Shown piece after piece: positions 34,369-45,539 of a DNA stretch of 64,000 nt. A program made the position numbers and the translations under genes. The stretch is taken from the NCBI GenBank assembly GCA_905250075.1, contig CAJNOP010000486.1, positions 36,106 through 100,105 of the forward strand, in the 5' to 3' direction. Numbering within the stretch: the first letter of the stretch is position 1; every line of letters starts with the position of its first letter. Source of the DNA: Rotaria sp. Silwood1 (Eukaryota; Rotifera; Eurotatoria; Philodinida; Philodinidae). The notes below the pieces were generated by a model, which did no database searches, was not told the origin of the DNA, and was given only the letters and a program-made list of their open reading frames with translations.

Positions 34369-37300
34369 ATGACAAAGGTTTTGGACTCGTTTCTAGGTGC
34401 ACTTATCATTAGCCAGACTGCTATAATTTGTATTCTAGGTAAACAACGACAATCCTGTCGACTGGATTGGGCTGCAGCATCGTGGACAAGATGGATACAG
34501 ATACCATTGCTGTTGTGGATAACACCCATTCTCAGCTTGGGTAATAGACGAAAGCTTTCTGACGACGATCTTGACGATCTTTCTCCCAGCGACAAATGCT
34601 CGTTCTTATTGAATAGAGTGAATCAGCGCAGTCCGAAATGGCAGGGCACCTGGGACGTATTCTGGAGAATATTTTTTAAAGATTTTCTAATGAGTCTCGT
34701 GCTCGTTATTCCACTCAATGTAGCACGCTTTTCACAGCCATTGCTTATTCGTCAAATCGTTCTCTTTATCAAAGGCCAATCGAATTTGCCTACATACATA
34801 GGTTATCTATGTGCTATTGGTCTTGCATTTTCGGCGTTCATACAAGCTATTATAAATCAGCAAATCTTATTTCGAAATACAAATGTAGGCATGCGTATTC
34901 GGAATGCTTTTTCAGCAGCCATCTATAAGCACTTGTTGACGATCAATACTGCAGCTCTTCACAAGACTACGGCTGCGCAGACGATCAATTTAGTAGGAAA
35001 TGATGCTGGTAAATTTGAAGAGTTAAGTTTGTACGCCCATGCTCTAGTGTATGTACCGCTGGAAACTGCTATAACGTTTGGTCTTGTTTGGTGGAACATC
35101 GGTTTACCGACGTTATTCGGCTACGGAGTCCTGTTTTCAGTAGTACCTCTACAGCTCTTTTTCAGTCGATTATTCCGTCAGTATCGAAAGGCTACTATGA
35201 CGTTTACCGATAAGCGTGTGCAAACGATCAATGAACTCATCAATGGTTGTCAAATAATTAAGATGTATAACTGGGAAAAAGCCATGAAGCAACGAGTACG
35301 TGAAACACGTCGACGTGAACTGTCGAACATTTACAAAGCAAGCTGTTTGAGAGCTATCAATAAAGCTCTTTCCTTCTCAACGTTACCACTGGTCTCTCTT
35401 GCTACATTTGGCGGTAGTTGGTTAACAGGAAGTCCTTTGCTTTCGGAAGACATTTTCTCGACACTTGCCTTCTTCGCACTGGTCCGAATACCAATTACTG
35501 TTATTATGCCCGACGCTATCGAAAAATTTAGCGAAGCTCGCGTTTCGGCAAGAAGAATCAATCATTTTATGCAATTCGACATGTTGCTAAACAAGCGCGA
35601 AAAACTGGGAAACAAAAATGGAGATTATGCCATCGTTATGGAGAATGCATCATTCGTATGGAAAGATACTCCGTCTCTATTTTCTCTCAATCTCAAAGTC
35701 AGCAGCGGTAATTTGGTAGGAGTTACAGGTGCCATCGGTGCCGGCAAGTCCACTTTACTAGCTGCGATTCTCGGTGAGATCAATCTTTTCAGTGGAAAAC
35801 TACAACTTTATGTCGACTCGATATCGTATGCTCCACAATCGGCATGGATATTTGCTGATACGATTCGAGCGAATATTCTTCTTGGCAAACCAATGGATGA
35901 AGAACGCTATAAGAATGTCATAAAGGCATGTTGTCTCGATATCGATCTACAGAATTTCGGCGACGTCGGTGATTTGTTGATGATCGGTGATAAAGGGGTC
36001 AATCTGAGTGGCGGACAAAGAGCTCGAATATCGCTCGCACGAGCTCTTTACGCGGATGCCGACTTGTATTTACTTGACGATCCATTGGCTGCCGTCGATC
36101 CAAAAGTGGCAAAGAATATTTTTGATCAATGTATCGGTCCTCGTAGTCTCCTTCGTGGAAAGACTCGAATATTGGTTACACATCAAACACATTTTTTAGT
36201 TGAATCCGATCAAATAATCGTTATAAGGAATGGTCGTATTGACGAGTTAGAAACTGAAAAACAAGCTGTTGTTGAGCAGTCGAATGAAACATCAGAAACG
36301 GATGCATCGAACGACACAGACACAGATTGGACACCGAACAAAGCAACAACTGATTCTAATTCGATTGTGAAAGATGAAACGACACTTGAGGGTGGCATTC
36401 AGTGGAAAGTTTGGTTCCAACTGTTTACCTCACCGCCATTACGTTGGTTCGGCGCTTTTGTTATGATTATTTTAATGCTTGGCAGTGAAGCTTTGTATGA
36501 TTTTACCAACAATTGGCTTGCTCTGTGGTCTGGTAAATCTGAACAAGAACAAAAATCGACATATTATATTTACGTCTATCTAGGCGTTATTATTGCGACA
36601 TTGACTGTGGCATTAGTACGTGTTGCCTACATTTTCTATGTTATGTTATGCGGTGCCACCTATTTTCACAATCAAATGCTCAAAAGTATCTTGTATACGT
36701 CGTTACGTTTCTTTGAAAGCAATCCAAGTGGTCGAATACTGAATCGAGCAAGCAAAGATCAGCTAGTGTTAGACTCATCTATACCGCAAGCTATAATTGA
36801 TATGATGCAAAATCTACTAATGACTCTCGGTTCTATCGTCGTCATTGGAATGACTAATCCGTGGGCACTTCTAATACTCTTAGTTTTCATTCCTGTAGTT
36901 TTATGGCTGCGCCGCTTTTATATACGTTCGAGTCGTCAAATCAAACGACTCGAAAATATCACGCGGAGTCCGGTCTATGCCTTGTTCGCATCGTCTTTGG
37001 ATGGACTCACCAGTATTCGTGCGTTTGATGTTCAAGACGATTTTTTGAATATGTTCATCGAACGAATCGATACTAATGCACGATCCTATTTCATTCTCTT
37101 TAGTACTGGTCGTTGGCTTGGTTTACGACTCGATCATATGACATCGTTGCTCACTCTGGTGACTGCTGTACTTGCCGTAGCATTGCGTCACCAAATCGAT
37201 CCATCGGCAGCCGCACTTAGTATCACCTATTGTATCACTTTAACGGGTCTCTTTCAATGGGCGATTCGACTATCAGCCGAAGTGGAAAATTATATGACCA

Positions 37301-40300
37301 GTGCTGAACGTATTTATGAATATGGTCAGCTTGAATCAGAAAGTCATCGAAATTCGAATGCAAGCAACGTTCTTGTTCAGCCAAGCAGTGACTGGCCTTC
37401 TCATGGTATTATCGAATTTAAAAATTATACTTTTCGCTATAGACCTGAGCTTGATCCGGTGCTAAAAAGTGTGAATCTACGCATCGAATCTAAGGAAAAG
37501 ATTGGAATCATTGGTCGCACAGGTATCGTTACTTTTTTTTTCAGCAATCCATCTGTAGAGCATTTGACTACTGTACAAACATGATTTCGATCAAAACACG
37601 AAATAGGATCGAGCTGCTCCAGATGTTTGTATGAGTTAGAAGCTATTCAAAAGTATAAGGTAAATACATTCGGATCTCTTGCATGTACTGAGCTTCTCGA
37701 GCAACTAGACGACTTCTAAATGGCTGTTGAGGGAAGTTGGAAATTAAGATCATTCAAACAGTCGTCGCTGATCAGTAACGCATTATTATTACAATCAAAA
37801 CAAGTGTGATAAAATCTGTTAGTTATGCCACGCTGTATGTGTAGAGTAGATTTAGCGATTCAGTCGAACCTAAGTCAGCTGACGCATGGCGAACTGTCAA
37901 TCGTTGAACGCGGAAACGAGGACGTTTGCAAGAGGAAATAGCATCGTCGCGCTAACATTGCATTTCTACTTCTCCACGACGGTCGACTATAGCCACCCGA
38001 TGAGTGCTTGTGCAATACTGACCCTTGATTGCATCTAGATTTTATTCGTCAGCGAGCAGAGTACAATTTTTATTCCAGTCAATAGGTAAAGTGACGTTTC
38101 TCGTTCGTTTCAGTCAGCAGAGTTGCGCTGGTATCCGATCTGCGTGTTCGTTCAGACGATTAATCCGAGATGATTGAAAGGGTCGACTGGTAGACCACTG
38201 TGCTTGTTGCAGTTGAAAATCGGAGCAAGACAGTCAGTTAAGTTTGCTTCGTTTTTTCTACAGCAGCTTCTGAAAGTGCACTAGACGAATGATACGTAGA
38301 AATGGTGTCAACAAATTTAGTGTCCATCGAGCGTAAATCTACCTCATCGACGAGTGATGTCGCATGAGCTCCTTGACTCTACTTTATGAGATGTACAGAT
38401 CTTCCAGCATACGTTGGAGCTAGACGCGTCACTTACCGATGAGCATGTATTGCTCAGTTACAAGGTTTCCATCAGCGACGATAATGGACCGACGACGATC
38501 TTAAGTTTTACCTAACAGTTGTGACATTTCTCTCCAACGGAAAACGAAGGGAGATCGAAGAAAGTTACTGAGTTGCATTTGCCTCAACATCACCTTCGTA
38601 GAAGTTCAACAGAGTTGTGAAGAATCGTTATCGACATAGTGCCATTTGAGAGGCGTCGGTGTTCTAGTCTACGTGAAGACTTCTTTGGACTCTTTTTTTG
38701 TTAGAAGGACCGAGCGTTGTATATTCGATTGATCCTGTAAAATTTGAGCAGGCATTCTTTCCTCGTGGAATTTGTCCTGTAGCAATCGCTTCAAGCAGTG
38801 CGCAAAATATGCATTTATGGTACTTTCAAGAAGGCAGTTTCTTAGTACAGAACAATGGTTGCTTAGTGAACATTCCATACGGAAGTTCAACTTCGACAAA
38901 GATAGATTGAGGATGTATTTTTACAAACGAAACAGGTGGTAACAGTTTCACACATAGGTTTCTTTCCCAGCAATTTTATGCGACGATTATCGAGTGTGAC
39001 ATGAGTATTATGTAGCAAATCGAAGATCTCGTGAAATGAAACGTAATATTTGCTAACGTCGTCTTTTACTCCACGAATCTTTTCCATCGATTTCTTTCGA
39101 ACATCGAAATTGACCATATCGTACTGTTTCAGAAGCGATTAATCCGTGCTACTTTTCAGTAAAGCGTTTCCACTCTGTAACATTTACTGATTAGTTTCAC
39201 TGTGAAGAATAGATCGTTCAAAAAATTATTTTTGAATTTCACTGTTTCGGTGCTGAAACATCATTTTCAAGTGTTAATCATTACCTTTACTTGCCACCGA
39301 AGATGATGTTGACTTTTATTGTAAAGCAGCAAGATGTTTGTAGGACTGATCGACGGCTTTCAGACCATAAGGTTTTTCTTGGTATATGTCTCTTTATGAT
39401 TTCAAAGAATGAACGACAAGTAAGCGATCAGTACTGAAACATCAACGGTTGGCTCGTCTGTGAGCTCATGCCACACGATGTTCATTCTAGTAATAGCGGA
39501 TTTTCTGCGCTTCATGGAGATGATCTTTTGATAAGGAATCGAACGGAACTCTTGAAAAAATGTTGTGTTATGTTTTTTTCCATGTGAAGGAACAGAACTT
39601 ATCGAAGTCGAGCGTAGATGTGAGAAATTGCCGTCAGTTTAGAAACTTCTTGAAGACTCAGCTTGAACCTTTTTTTTTTGGTAGCGATAAAGTAACTTCT
39701 ATAAGTTCAGGTCAAAACATGTTGTACAAGACAACGGTGTCAGTCATAGCTTATGAAGGAAGGTGTTTGATGTTAATTGTTCCTACAGAACCTGTTTTTC
39801 GTGGAAGCACAACGGTGTTCAATTTCTCAGATACCGTCGTTACAGTCTTTCGAATCGATCTAACCTTCTTCTTGTAAGTGATGTAAAATTAAGGGCATCT
39901 CGTTTCTGTCCATACTATATGGATTTTTAACAGCAAAAGAAAGGACAAAGTACGTCGACACTATCTGAAGCTGTGTGAAGTGGAAACCATGCTTATCACT
40001 CTACACCGACAGAACAGTTTTCAAAGTAGCAGATTAGCTCGCTGGTGGATACTATACACGCTTCTAGCTACCGTAGTTCTGGTCCAGGACATCTGTTTTA
40101 ACGATGTGAGTGCCATGAGAAAACCTGTCAATTTCGCTTGAATCGAAATGTGACATATACGATTGTAGCGCATAACTCACGATGGGTCGAATGGAATCAT
40201 GCATGCAACGTTTCCATCGTTGTTTCGAGACTTTATTTCGTGAAAAACATTAGAACACTTGACCAAAATGTCACGTACTCGATACTCAAGTCAACTCCGG

Positions 40301-41492
40301 TCAACTTCTGTTTAAAATTCAGTCATGTATAGTCGACGTTTGAATCATTTATCCATTGATCAATGTCGTCATCCTTGTCTGTCTGCAACGATCCTATCAT
40401 TCGTAAGAGCATTCCTGAGAGGTGGAACGAAGCAATACTAGATGAATACAATAAGAAGGCACGGAATATCTCTGGGATGTTTTTGTGCCATCGATTTCTT
40501 CAACTTTGGTATTATGCTGAATTCTGAATTCGAGCTGCAATCCTAATTGTCAAAGCATGGTAACAACACGAGAATAAAAAGGATGTGTTTATTGATTCAA
40601 AACCGAGCAACGCTAGTCCTTGTCGACACTGGTGACCTACTGGATCGATCGTTCTTTTAAGCAAGGGTCAATGCCTAGTATATCATATCGCTCAGTCAAT
40701 ATGTAGACTTTAGAAACATGAAACAGTGATGAAAACCGACTATGCATTATCCCGTTCGGTCCATCGTGAGTTGTGCCACTAAGCCACCCATACGACACGG
40801 TACTTTTTTTTCGACAACGTGCATTTTCATACTGAATTGTAATCGAAAAACACTAGGGATAGTCACATGTGCAATTACCCTCATGCCAATCTACATTTTT
40901 TCAGCATCATGTTTGTCTAGGTGCTGGAAAGTCATCATTACTTCAAGCTCTCTTTCGACTTGTCGATCAATCCGCCATCAATGGGATTATCCTCATCGAT
41001 GGCATCGATATTGCACATCTTTCCCTCGATGCTCTTCGCTCTCGTCTAAGTGTCATTCCGCAAGTACCTGTACTTTTCTGTGGCACACTCCGGTACAATA
41101 TTGATCCGTTCGAACAATTCTCAGATGAACAATGTCTTACGGCACTAGAAGCTGTTCAACTCAAAAAACTGGTGCGCAGCCATCCCGATGGGCTGCATCT
41201 ACTAGTAGCCGAATCTGGTACCAATTTGAGTGTCGGTGAACGTCAGCTAGTTTGTGTAGCTCGAGCGATTCTGAAGAAGAGCCGTATATTGCTTATTGAT
41301 GAGGCCACAGCAAATGTGGATCACGCCACCGATCAAATGATTCAAGAAGTGATTGCTGACAAGTTTCGTGATCGTACGATTCTTACGATTGCACACCGAT
41401 TAAATACAATTGCCAACAGTGATCGGATTCTTATGCTAGAACAGGGAGAAGTTGTCTATTTTGATGCACCGAATAAAATTCCTCTGTTTTAG
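34369..41492 (+). CDS. ABCC/MRP4-like full ABC transporter
   Basis: Predicted ATP-driven exporter of organic anions or conjugates in the plasma membrane. Exon 1 (34369-37522) encodes TMD1, NBD1, a linker and TMD2. Exon 2 (40921-41492) encodes NBD2. NBD1 has Walker A GAIGAGKST (about residue 455), signature LSGGQRARISLARAL (about 546) and Walker B LYLLDD. NBD2 has Walker A assembled across the intron (GIIGRTG + AGKSS), signature LSVGERQ and Walker B ILLIDEATANVD. The total is about 1,240 residues against ~1,325 for human MRP4. The C-terminus is short, ending FDAPNKIPLF. Splice phase agrees (donor GT at 37523, acceptor CTAG at 40919-40920). The N-terminus may begin in an unseen upstream exon; TCTAG/GTAAAC near 34435 could be a splice site. 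Without splicing, the reading frame would end at 37584 with no NBD2. Confidence 0.88.
37547..40895. mobile_element. Probable 3.35-kb insertion in the ABC transporter intron
   Basis: The intron 37523-40920 is far longer than the ~50-80 bp common here. An 11-bp direct repeat TTTTTTCAGCA lies at 37536-37546 and 40896-40906. If it is a target duplication, the original intron would have been about 38 bp. The insert has no TIR and no recognisable protein, with only short frames (e.g. 38698-38910, 39560-39877). The direct repeat includes a polypyrimidine/CAG motif that could recur by chance. Confidence 0.4.
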
Positions 41493-41591
41493 TGTAATCA
41501 TGGAAAAAAAAGTTAGTTTTCAGAGCGCAATATCATCGGAATAAAACGCGAGATAGCATGATTAATCTATCCAAGCGATGATAGTTGCATT

Positions 41592-41634
41592 GGAGTGTAT
41601 GGATGTGGGTGTGGGGATGGTGTAGGTTTGGGTG
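41592..41634 (+). repeat. Degenerate telomere-like tract, G strand
   Basis: GGATGTGGGTGTGGGGATGG and flanking variants. G arm only. It is followed after a few bases by the GAATCCC island. Confidence 0.6.
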
Positions 41635-41639
41635 CAAGG

Positions 41640-41780
41640 GGGAAAAGGTGAATTTTCAGGATTTGAATCCCAATAGAAATACGAGAAATCAAAAAAGATT
41701 CATGAGAATCCCAAAAATCCCATAAGAATCTCAAAAATCTCATGAGAATCTCAGAAGTACGATTGAAATCCATAGAATTT
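41640..41780. repeat. GAATCCC/GAATCTC word island
   Basis: About seven copies of GAATCCCA, GAATCTCA and related words, each followed by short A runs. Non-coding. Confidence 0.55.
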
Positions 41781-41934
41781 TATGTATGTTTTAAGGGACG
41801 ATCATACACGAACAAGCGGAACCCTGCAATTATCGGACTTTGTCCTATAGGAAGTGTTCATTGAATCTCCTCGTGTTTTTAAACTTTCAGTTTCATAAGA
41901 AAACATAGTGAGTACACTGTAAAAAAAGCGTAGA

Positions 41935-42110
41935 GAATAATAAACCCTTTAAGGATTTATGAAAGTGCAACGAATAATATACCCTTTTTACCGTATGTCA
42001 TACTTTTCATAAACCCTTTGGAAGGGTATACGATTCTCATAAACCCTTAAAGGGTATATTATTAGTTGCATTTTCATAAACCCTTATAAGGGTTTATGAA
42101 AATCATATAC
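41935..42110. repeat. AAACCCTT/AAGGGTTT word island
   Basis: CATAAACCCTT and AAGGGTATA or AAGGGTTTAT alternate in both orientations, e.g. AAACCCTTATAAGGGTTT, forming nested hairpins. It directly abuts the telomere-like hairpin at 42121. Confidence 0.65.
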
Positions 42111-42120
42111 TCTACCAAAA

Positions 42121-42225
42121 GGTGTGGATGTTGGTGTGGATGCGGGTTAAGGGTGAACTCACATCCACGCCCGCACCCACACCCACAGCTACACCCACAC
42201 CCACCCACACCCGCATCCACACCCA
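42121..42225. repeat. Telomere-like hairpin (G arm then C arm)
   Basis: GGTGTGGATGTTGGTGTGGA..., a short loop (~42150-42160), then a long C arm with ACCCACACCCAC units to 42225. On the minus strand the C arm reads as G-rich repeat directly following the ART-TPR fragment. Confidence 0.75.
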
Positions 42226-42233
42226 ATACATGC

Positions 42234-42446
42234 CTATGCCGTTTTGCATGTTTCAACGTTGTTAACAACACTGCGCAATTGCACAAGTGTATTTCGACAG
42301 TCTTCGTTCGATTGATTGATATTTGTATCGATCCAAAGAACTATATAATTTTCTGCCATGCGTCGTCTTCGTGACATGGCTGCTGTACTTGCCGCAGCAC
42401 CTGCATTTGATGGTGTAATGCTTTGTTTGGAGTTGTTGCAACCCAT
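42234..42446 (-). pseudogene. Extreme 5' end of an ART-TPR gene, cut near telomere-like repeat
   Basis: The 70-residue frame starts MGCNNSKQ, a plausible N-myristoylation/palmitoylation site. It continues with the family blocks AENYIVLWIDTNI and NEDCRNTLVQLRSVVN, the N-terminus of bdelloid ART-TPR proteins. Similarity stops near ETCKTA, ~10-20 bp before TGTATTGGGTGTGG begins, and the frame ends in TAG. Everything downstream (central region, ART, TPRs) is missing. It is a different paralogue from the 11.6-kb fragment. The start codon is convincing because the family commonly begins this way. Confidence 0.7.
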
Positions 42447-44258
42447 TTTAGATTAATCTTCGAGACATTGAAGCAATACTTGATTATTGTACAATACAGA
42501 CTGTTGTTTCGCCAGATATTACTCGTGCTTTTTATATATTCAATGTGGGTTTTTGTGCTTCTAGATTTTTCTGTTGCGTCAAATGTTGATAGTTTTGTTT
42601 TTCGTTGATACTCAACGACAAATTTCATCTAGTTTTAATTCAAACTACCGTTGTCAACAACGATTCAGTGGGAAAGAAAAACTTAACGACAGCATTATTT
42701 TCTACTATGATTGTTTCCAACTCTCATTTGCTTTTCATTTAGATAAGAGTCGCTTTAATGTCAATATGTTGGATACCTTGTCTCACTCGTTGTTTTTGTT
42801 ATTCTTTATTTTGATCTAATTAAAACGATTGCTTTTCTCTTTCTGACAAGAATATAAAGATAACAACAAAGATATATTTAATTTTTAGGGCGACAGCATT
42901 GAAAAAACATGTTTTATTGACTGAAGTAAGGTGAAGTTAGTTGAGGAACAGTGGCATAGCCAGAGGTACGGCCATTGGGCAATTGCCCATGGATTTTTTG
43001 AAATGATACCAATTGCCTAATGCTGTAAAATCTTGATATACATACATGTACAAAGATTCAAGTGATGTCATCTTAATACATTGTATCTTGTTGTGATCTA
43101 ATCAAGTGTTCCAGAAAAATCAACTGACTATTTTTTCCATTAAACCAATGCTCACAATGATGACAATTCAATGGTATTTTTTTTTGTCAAAATATTCGTT
43201 ATTCTACTTCAATTCACTACTGGTTCTATTTGTGCTTATTTATGTTTTTAGACATAATATATTCAAATATTTGAAAGTTGAAGAGTACATTTGTGAAACA
43301 GTCCAAAAAAAAGCTGTTAGTGCAATCCATGCAGGATTAAAATGTGAAAAACGATGTAACTGCTGTTACTAATCACGAGAATATTGTTTTATTCAATCTA
43401 TCTTGGGACCCATGTTTTCATCATCGTTCACTTAATCCTCTAGAACTGCAAGAAGGAAGGAATTCATATATTCTCATGAGATGCTAGTGATCTATGATCA
43501 CTATCGTGTATCAAAAACCTCTGTCACGATCTATGGGGAGCACAGTGAACAGCCCAGGCAACAAAATCAATTTTCGAGATTTGAGCCTATATCATAGCTA
43601 GCATTGAAGCTACTATGGTGCTGTATTTAAGTGCATTCTGAACGCTGCTTTATAGTGAGTGTCTGTTAAGCAACAGGTACCACAAAGTACATTAAATTAG
43701 TGAATATCATTAATAGAACCATGTCAGTAACTTGTATGTTTTCAATTGAGGATCTAATTATAATCATTGGTTATTATTTAGTTATACAGAGTGATGTATT
43801 TAGTATATATTACAGACTATTTCGACTTTTTGAAGTTCTTTAGGCTATAATAAGATCAAAAACTTATGCTCATTCATGTAGTAAAAAAATAACCACTGGT
43901 CAATAATGCAGTTATTTTCCCGAAACTTTAATTCGAGTTTTAATTTCTTATTTGGCAGAGCATGTCATCATCTATCTTCAGTGAATGCGCAAAGATGCGC
44001 GTTTAAATCCTTGTCGAGATATCGTATCTCAAATGTAACCTTCTATCAAAATTTGTTGACAATTTTATACAGTGATCACTCATGTTCTAATCCATCAAGT
44101 TTCGAATAGATAAATAAACAGCACACGTACACCAACCTCAGATTTTAGATTGTCCATTTCACTTTAAAATCGGTTCTTTGACTTTTTCTTAGGAATTAAA
44201 TATATGACAAAATCATGCATATGTTCCCTTGTAAGACGTACACCCCAAAGAAAAATCT
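42447..44258. other. Non-coding, includes a hAT-like terminus
   Basis: No gene recognised. CAGTGGCATAGCCAG at about 42949 resembles the common transposon end CAGTGGCGTARCCAGG, and an inner palindrome TTGGGCAATTGCCCA follows. The 88-residue frame at 43106-43372 is unrecognised, though its hydrophobic stretch could be one membrane helix. Confidence 0.4.
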
Positions 44259-44444
44259 TTCCCCTCTTTATCTATTTATGATGTCAAACTTTGTATTAAA
44301 TTTATTACTGAGTAGAGATATGACATGAAAGTTTGATTTCATTTTAGTGCACAGATTACACTAATAAAACTCTCATGTCATATCTTTACTTAGTAATAAA
44401 TTTGATGCAAAGTATAGCAACATAAAAAGATAAAGGGAGAAAAG
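44259..44444. mobile_element. Small foldback element
   Basis: Inverted arms about 44259-44335 and 44370-44444: CCCCTCTTTATCTATTTATG pairs with CATAAAAAGATAAAGGGAGA, and AGAGATATGACATGAAAGTT pairs with ACTCTCATGTCATATCTTTA, around a ~35-bp centre. Non-coding MITE. Confidence 0.7.
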
Positions 44445-44660
44445 ACTGTTGTCTGAGTGTGTAAATGATTTGTTTCATACTTTTATTATTTTCCCGTTCG
44501 TCAAAATACACCGAGTTGCACGATCTTTCTAAATTTCGTCCGAGACAGATAATGTTAGTTGAAGTGAATATTTTTCGTAATAAGAGCCAACAAAGATAGC
44601 AATATATACTATGAATATTGAGAACTTTAGCTTTTAAACAGAGCTTCAAAAAATATGAAA

Positions 44661-44825
44661 TGGATGTGGGTGTGAATATGGATGTGGATGTGGGTGTTAA
44701 TCTTCCTTTCATGCATACCGACATTCAGATCCACATCCACACCCACATCCATACCCACACCCACATCCACATCCAAATCCATACCCACATCCATACCCAC
44801 ACCCGCACTCCACACCTACACCCAC
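44661..44825. repeat. Longest telomere-like hairpin (G arm then C arm)
   Basis: G arm 44661-44698 (GGATGTGGGTGTG units), ~32-nt loop, C arm 44731-44825 with about 15 ACCCACATCC/ACACCC units. The variant unit GGATGTGGGTGT dominates. Open frames on both strands are translated repeat. Confidence 0.75.
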
Positions 44826-45539
44826 ATAATGGCACATACTCCAACAAACTCTGATTATTTTATAAAGATATTCTGTTTATTTGATTTTTCAACATAGTTT
44901 ATTTTGACTATTAGAGAAGCAGATTTGAAAAAGTCTTATTTTCTTGTATTTTATTTCGAAAAATTCTCTTTAACTGATGTGTTGTTTTTTTTTTATCAAT
45001 TGAAACCGTTGAAAAAGAGACGATTAGTTTCTGTTGCAACTATTTATTGTTTTTAATAAATCTCTTCAATGAAAGTTCATATGTAAAGCTAACTTTATCT
45101 TATTTTTGATTCAATATACTGACGAATAATAAATGTATGTATCCTAAATCGACATTTGAACATCTTCTAAGTGTAGTTCCTAGATCTGAGTTGAGTATGT
45201 CATCTATTTGGAATTTAATATAAAATTAACGAAACTAGATTGATTTTATTTTTAAAAACTTTATCTCAACTTGAAAAATGAAAGATATTTCAATCAACGA
45301 TGAATCTGTTTGTAATATAATTTTGAATTGAAAAGAAAAAGAAAACAATGGCAGAAGTTAACACAAAAAAAAGTTGTTAATCATCTCAACATTTTTCATA
45401 TAATTAGAATATCTAATAAAAAATAAACTTTGTAACAGATTGATTAATAGAATAAATTAAACCAAAGTCAATTGAAAAGAATCAACCTTTGCAAATGAAT
45501 ATCATTAAATGAAGACAAAAAATAAATTTTAGTTGACTT
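44826..45539. other. AT-rich 3' flank of the SLC26 gene
   Basis: No gene seen. Composition becomes markedly more AT-rich from here rightward. Confidence 0.45.

Noticed and set aside
39560-39877. 105-residue frame in the ABC intron as a nested gene
   Set aside because: No recognisable domain; similar in length to chance frames nearby.
43106-43372. 88-residue hydrophobic frame as a small membrane protein
   Set aside because: AT-rich DNA commonly gives Phe/Leu/Ile-rich frames; no second line of evidence.
44618-44854. His/Thr/Ile repeat frames on both strands
   Set aside because: Translated telomere-like hairpin.
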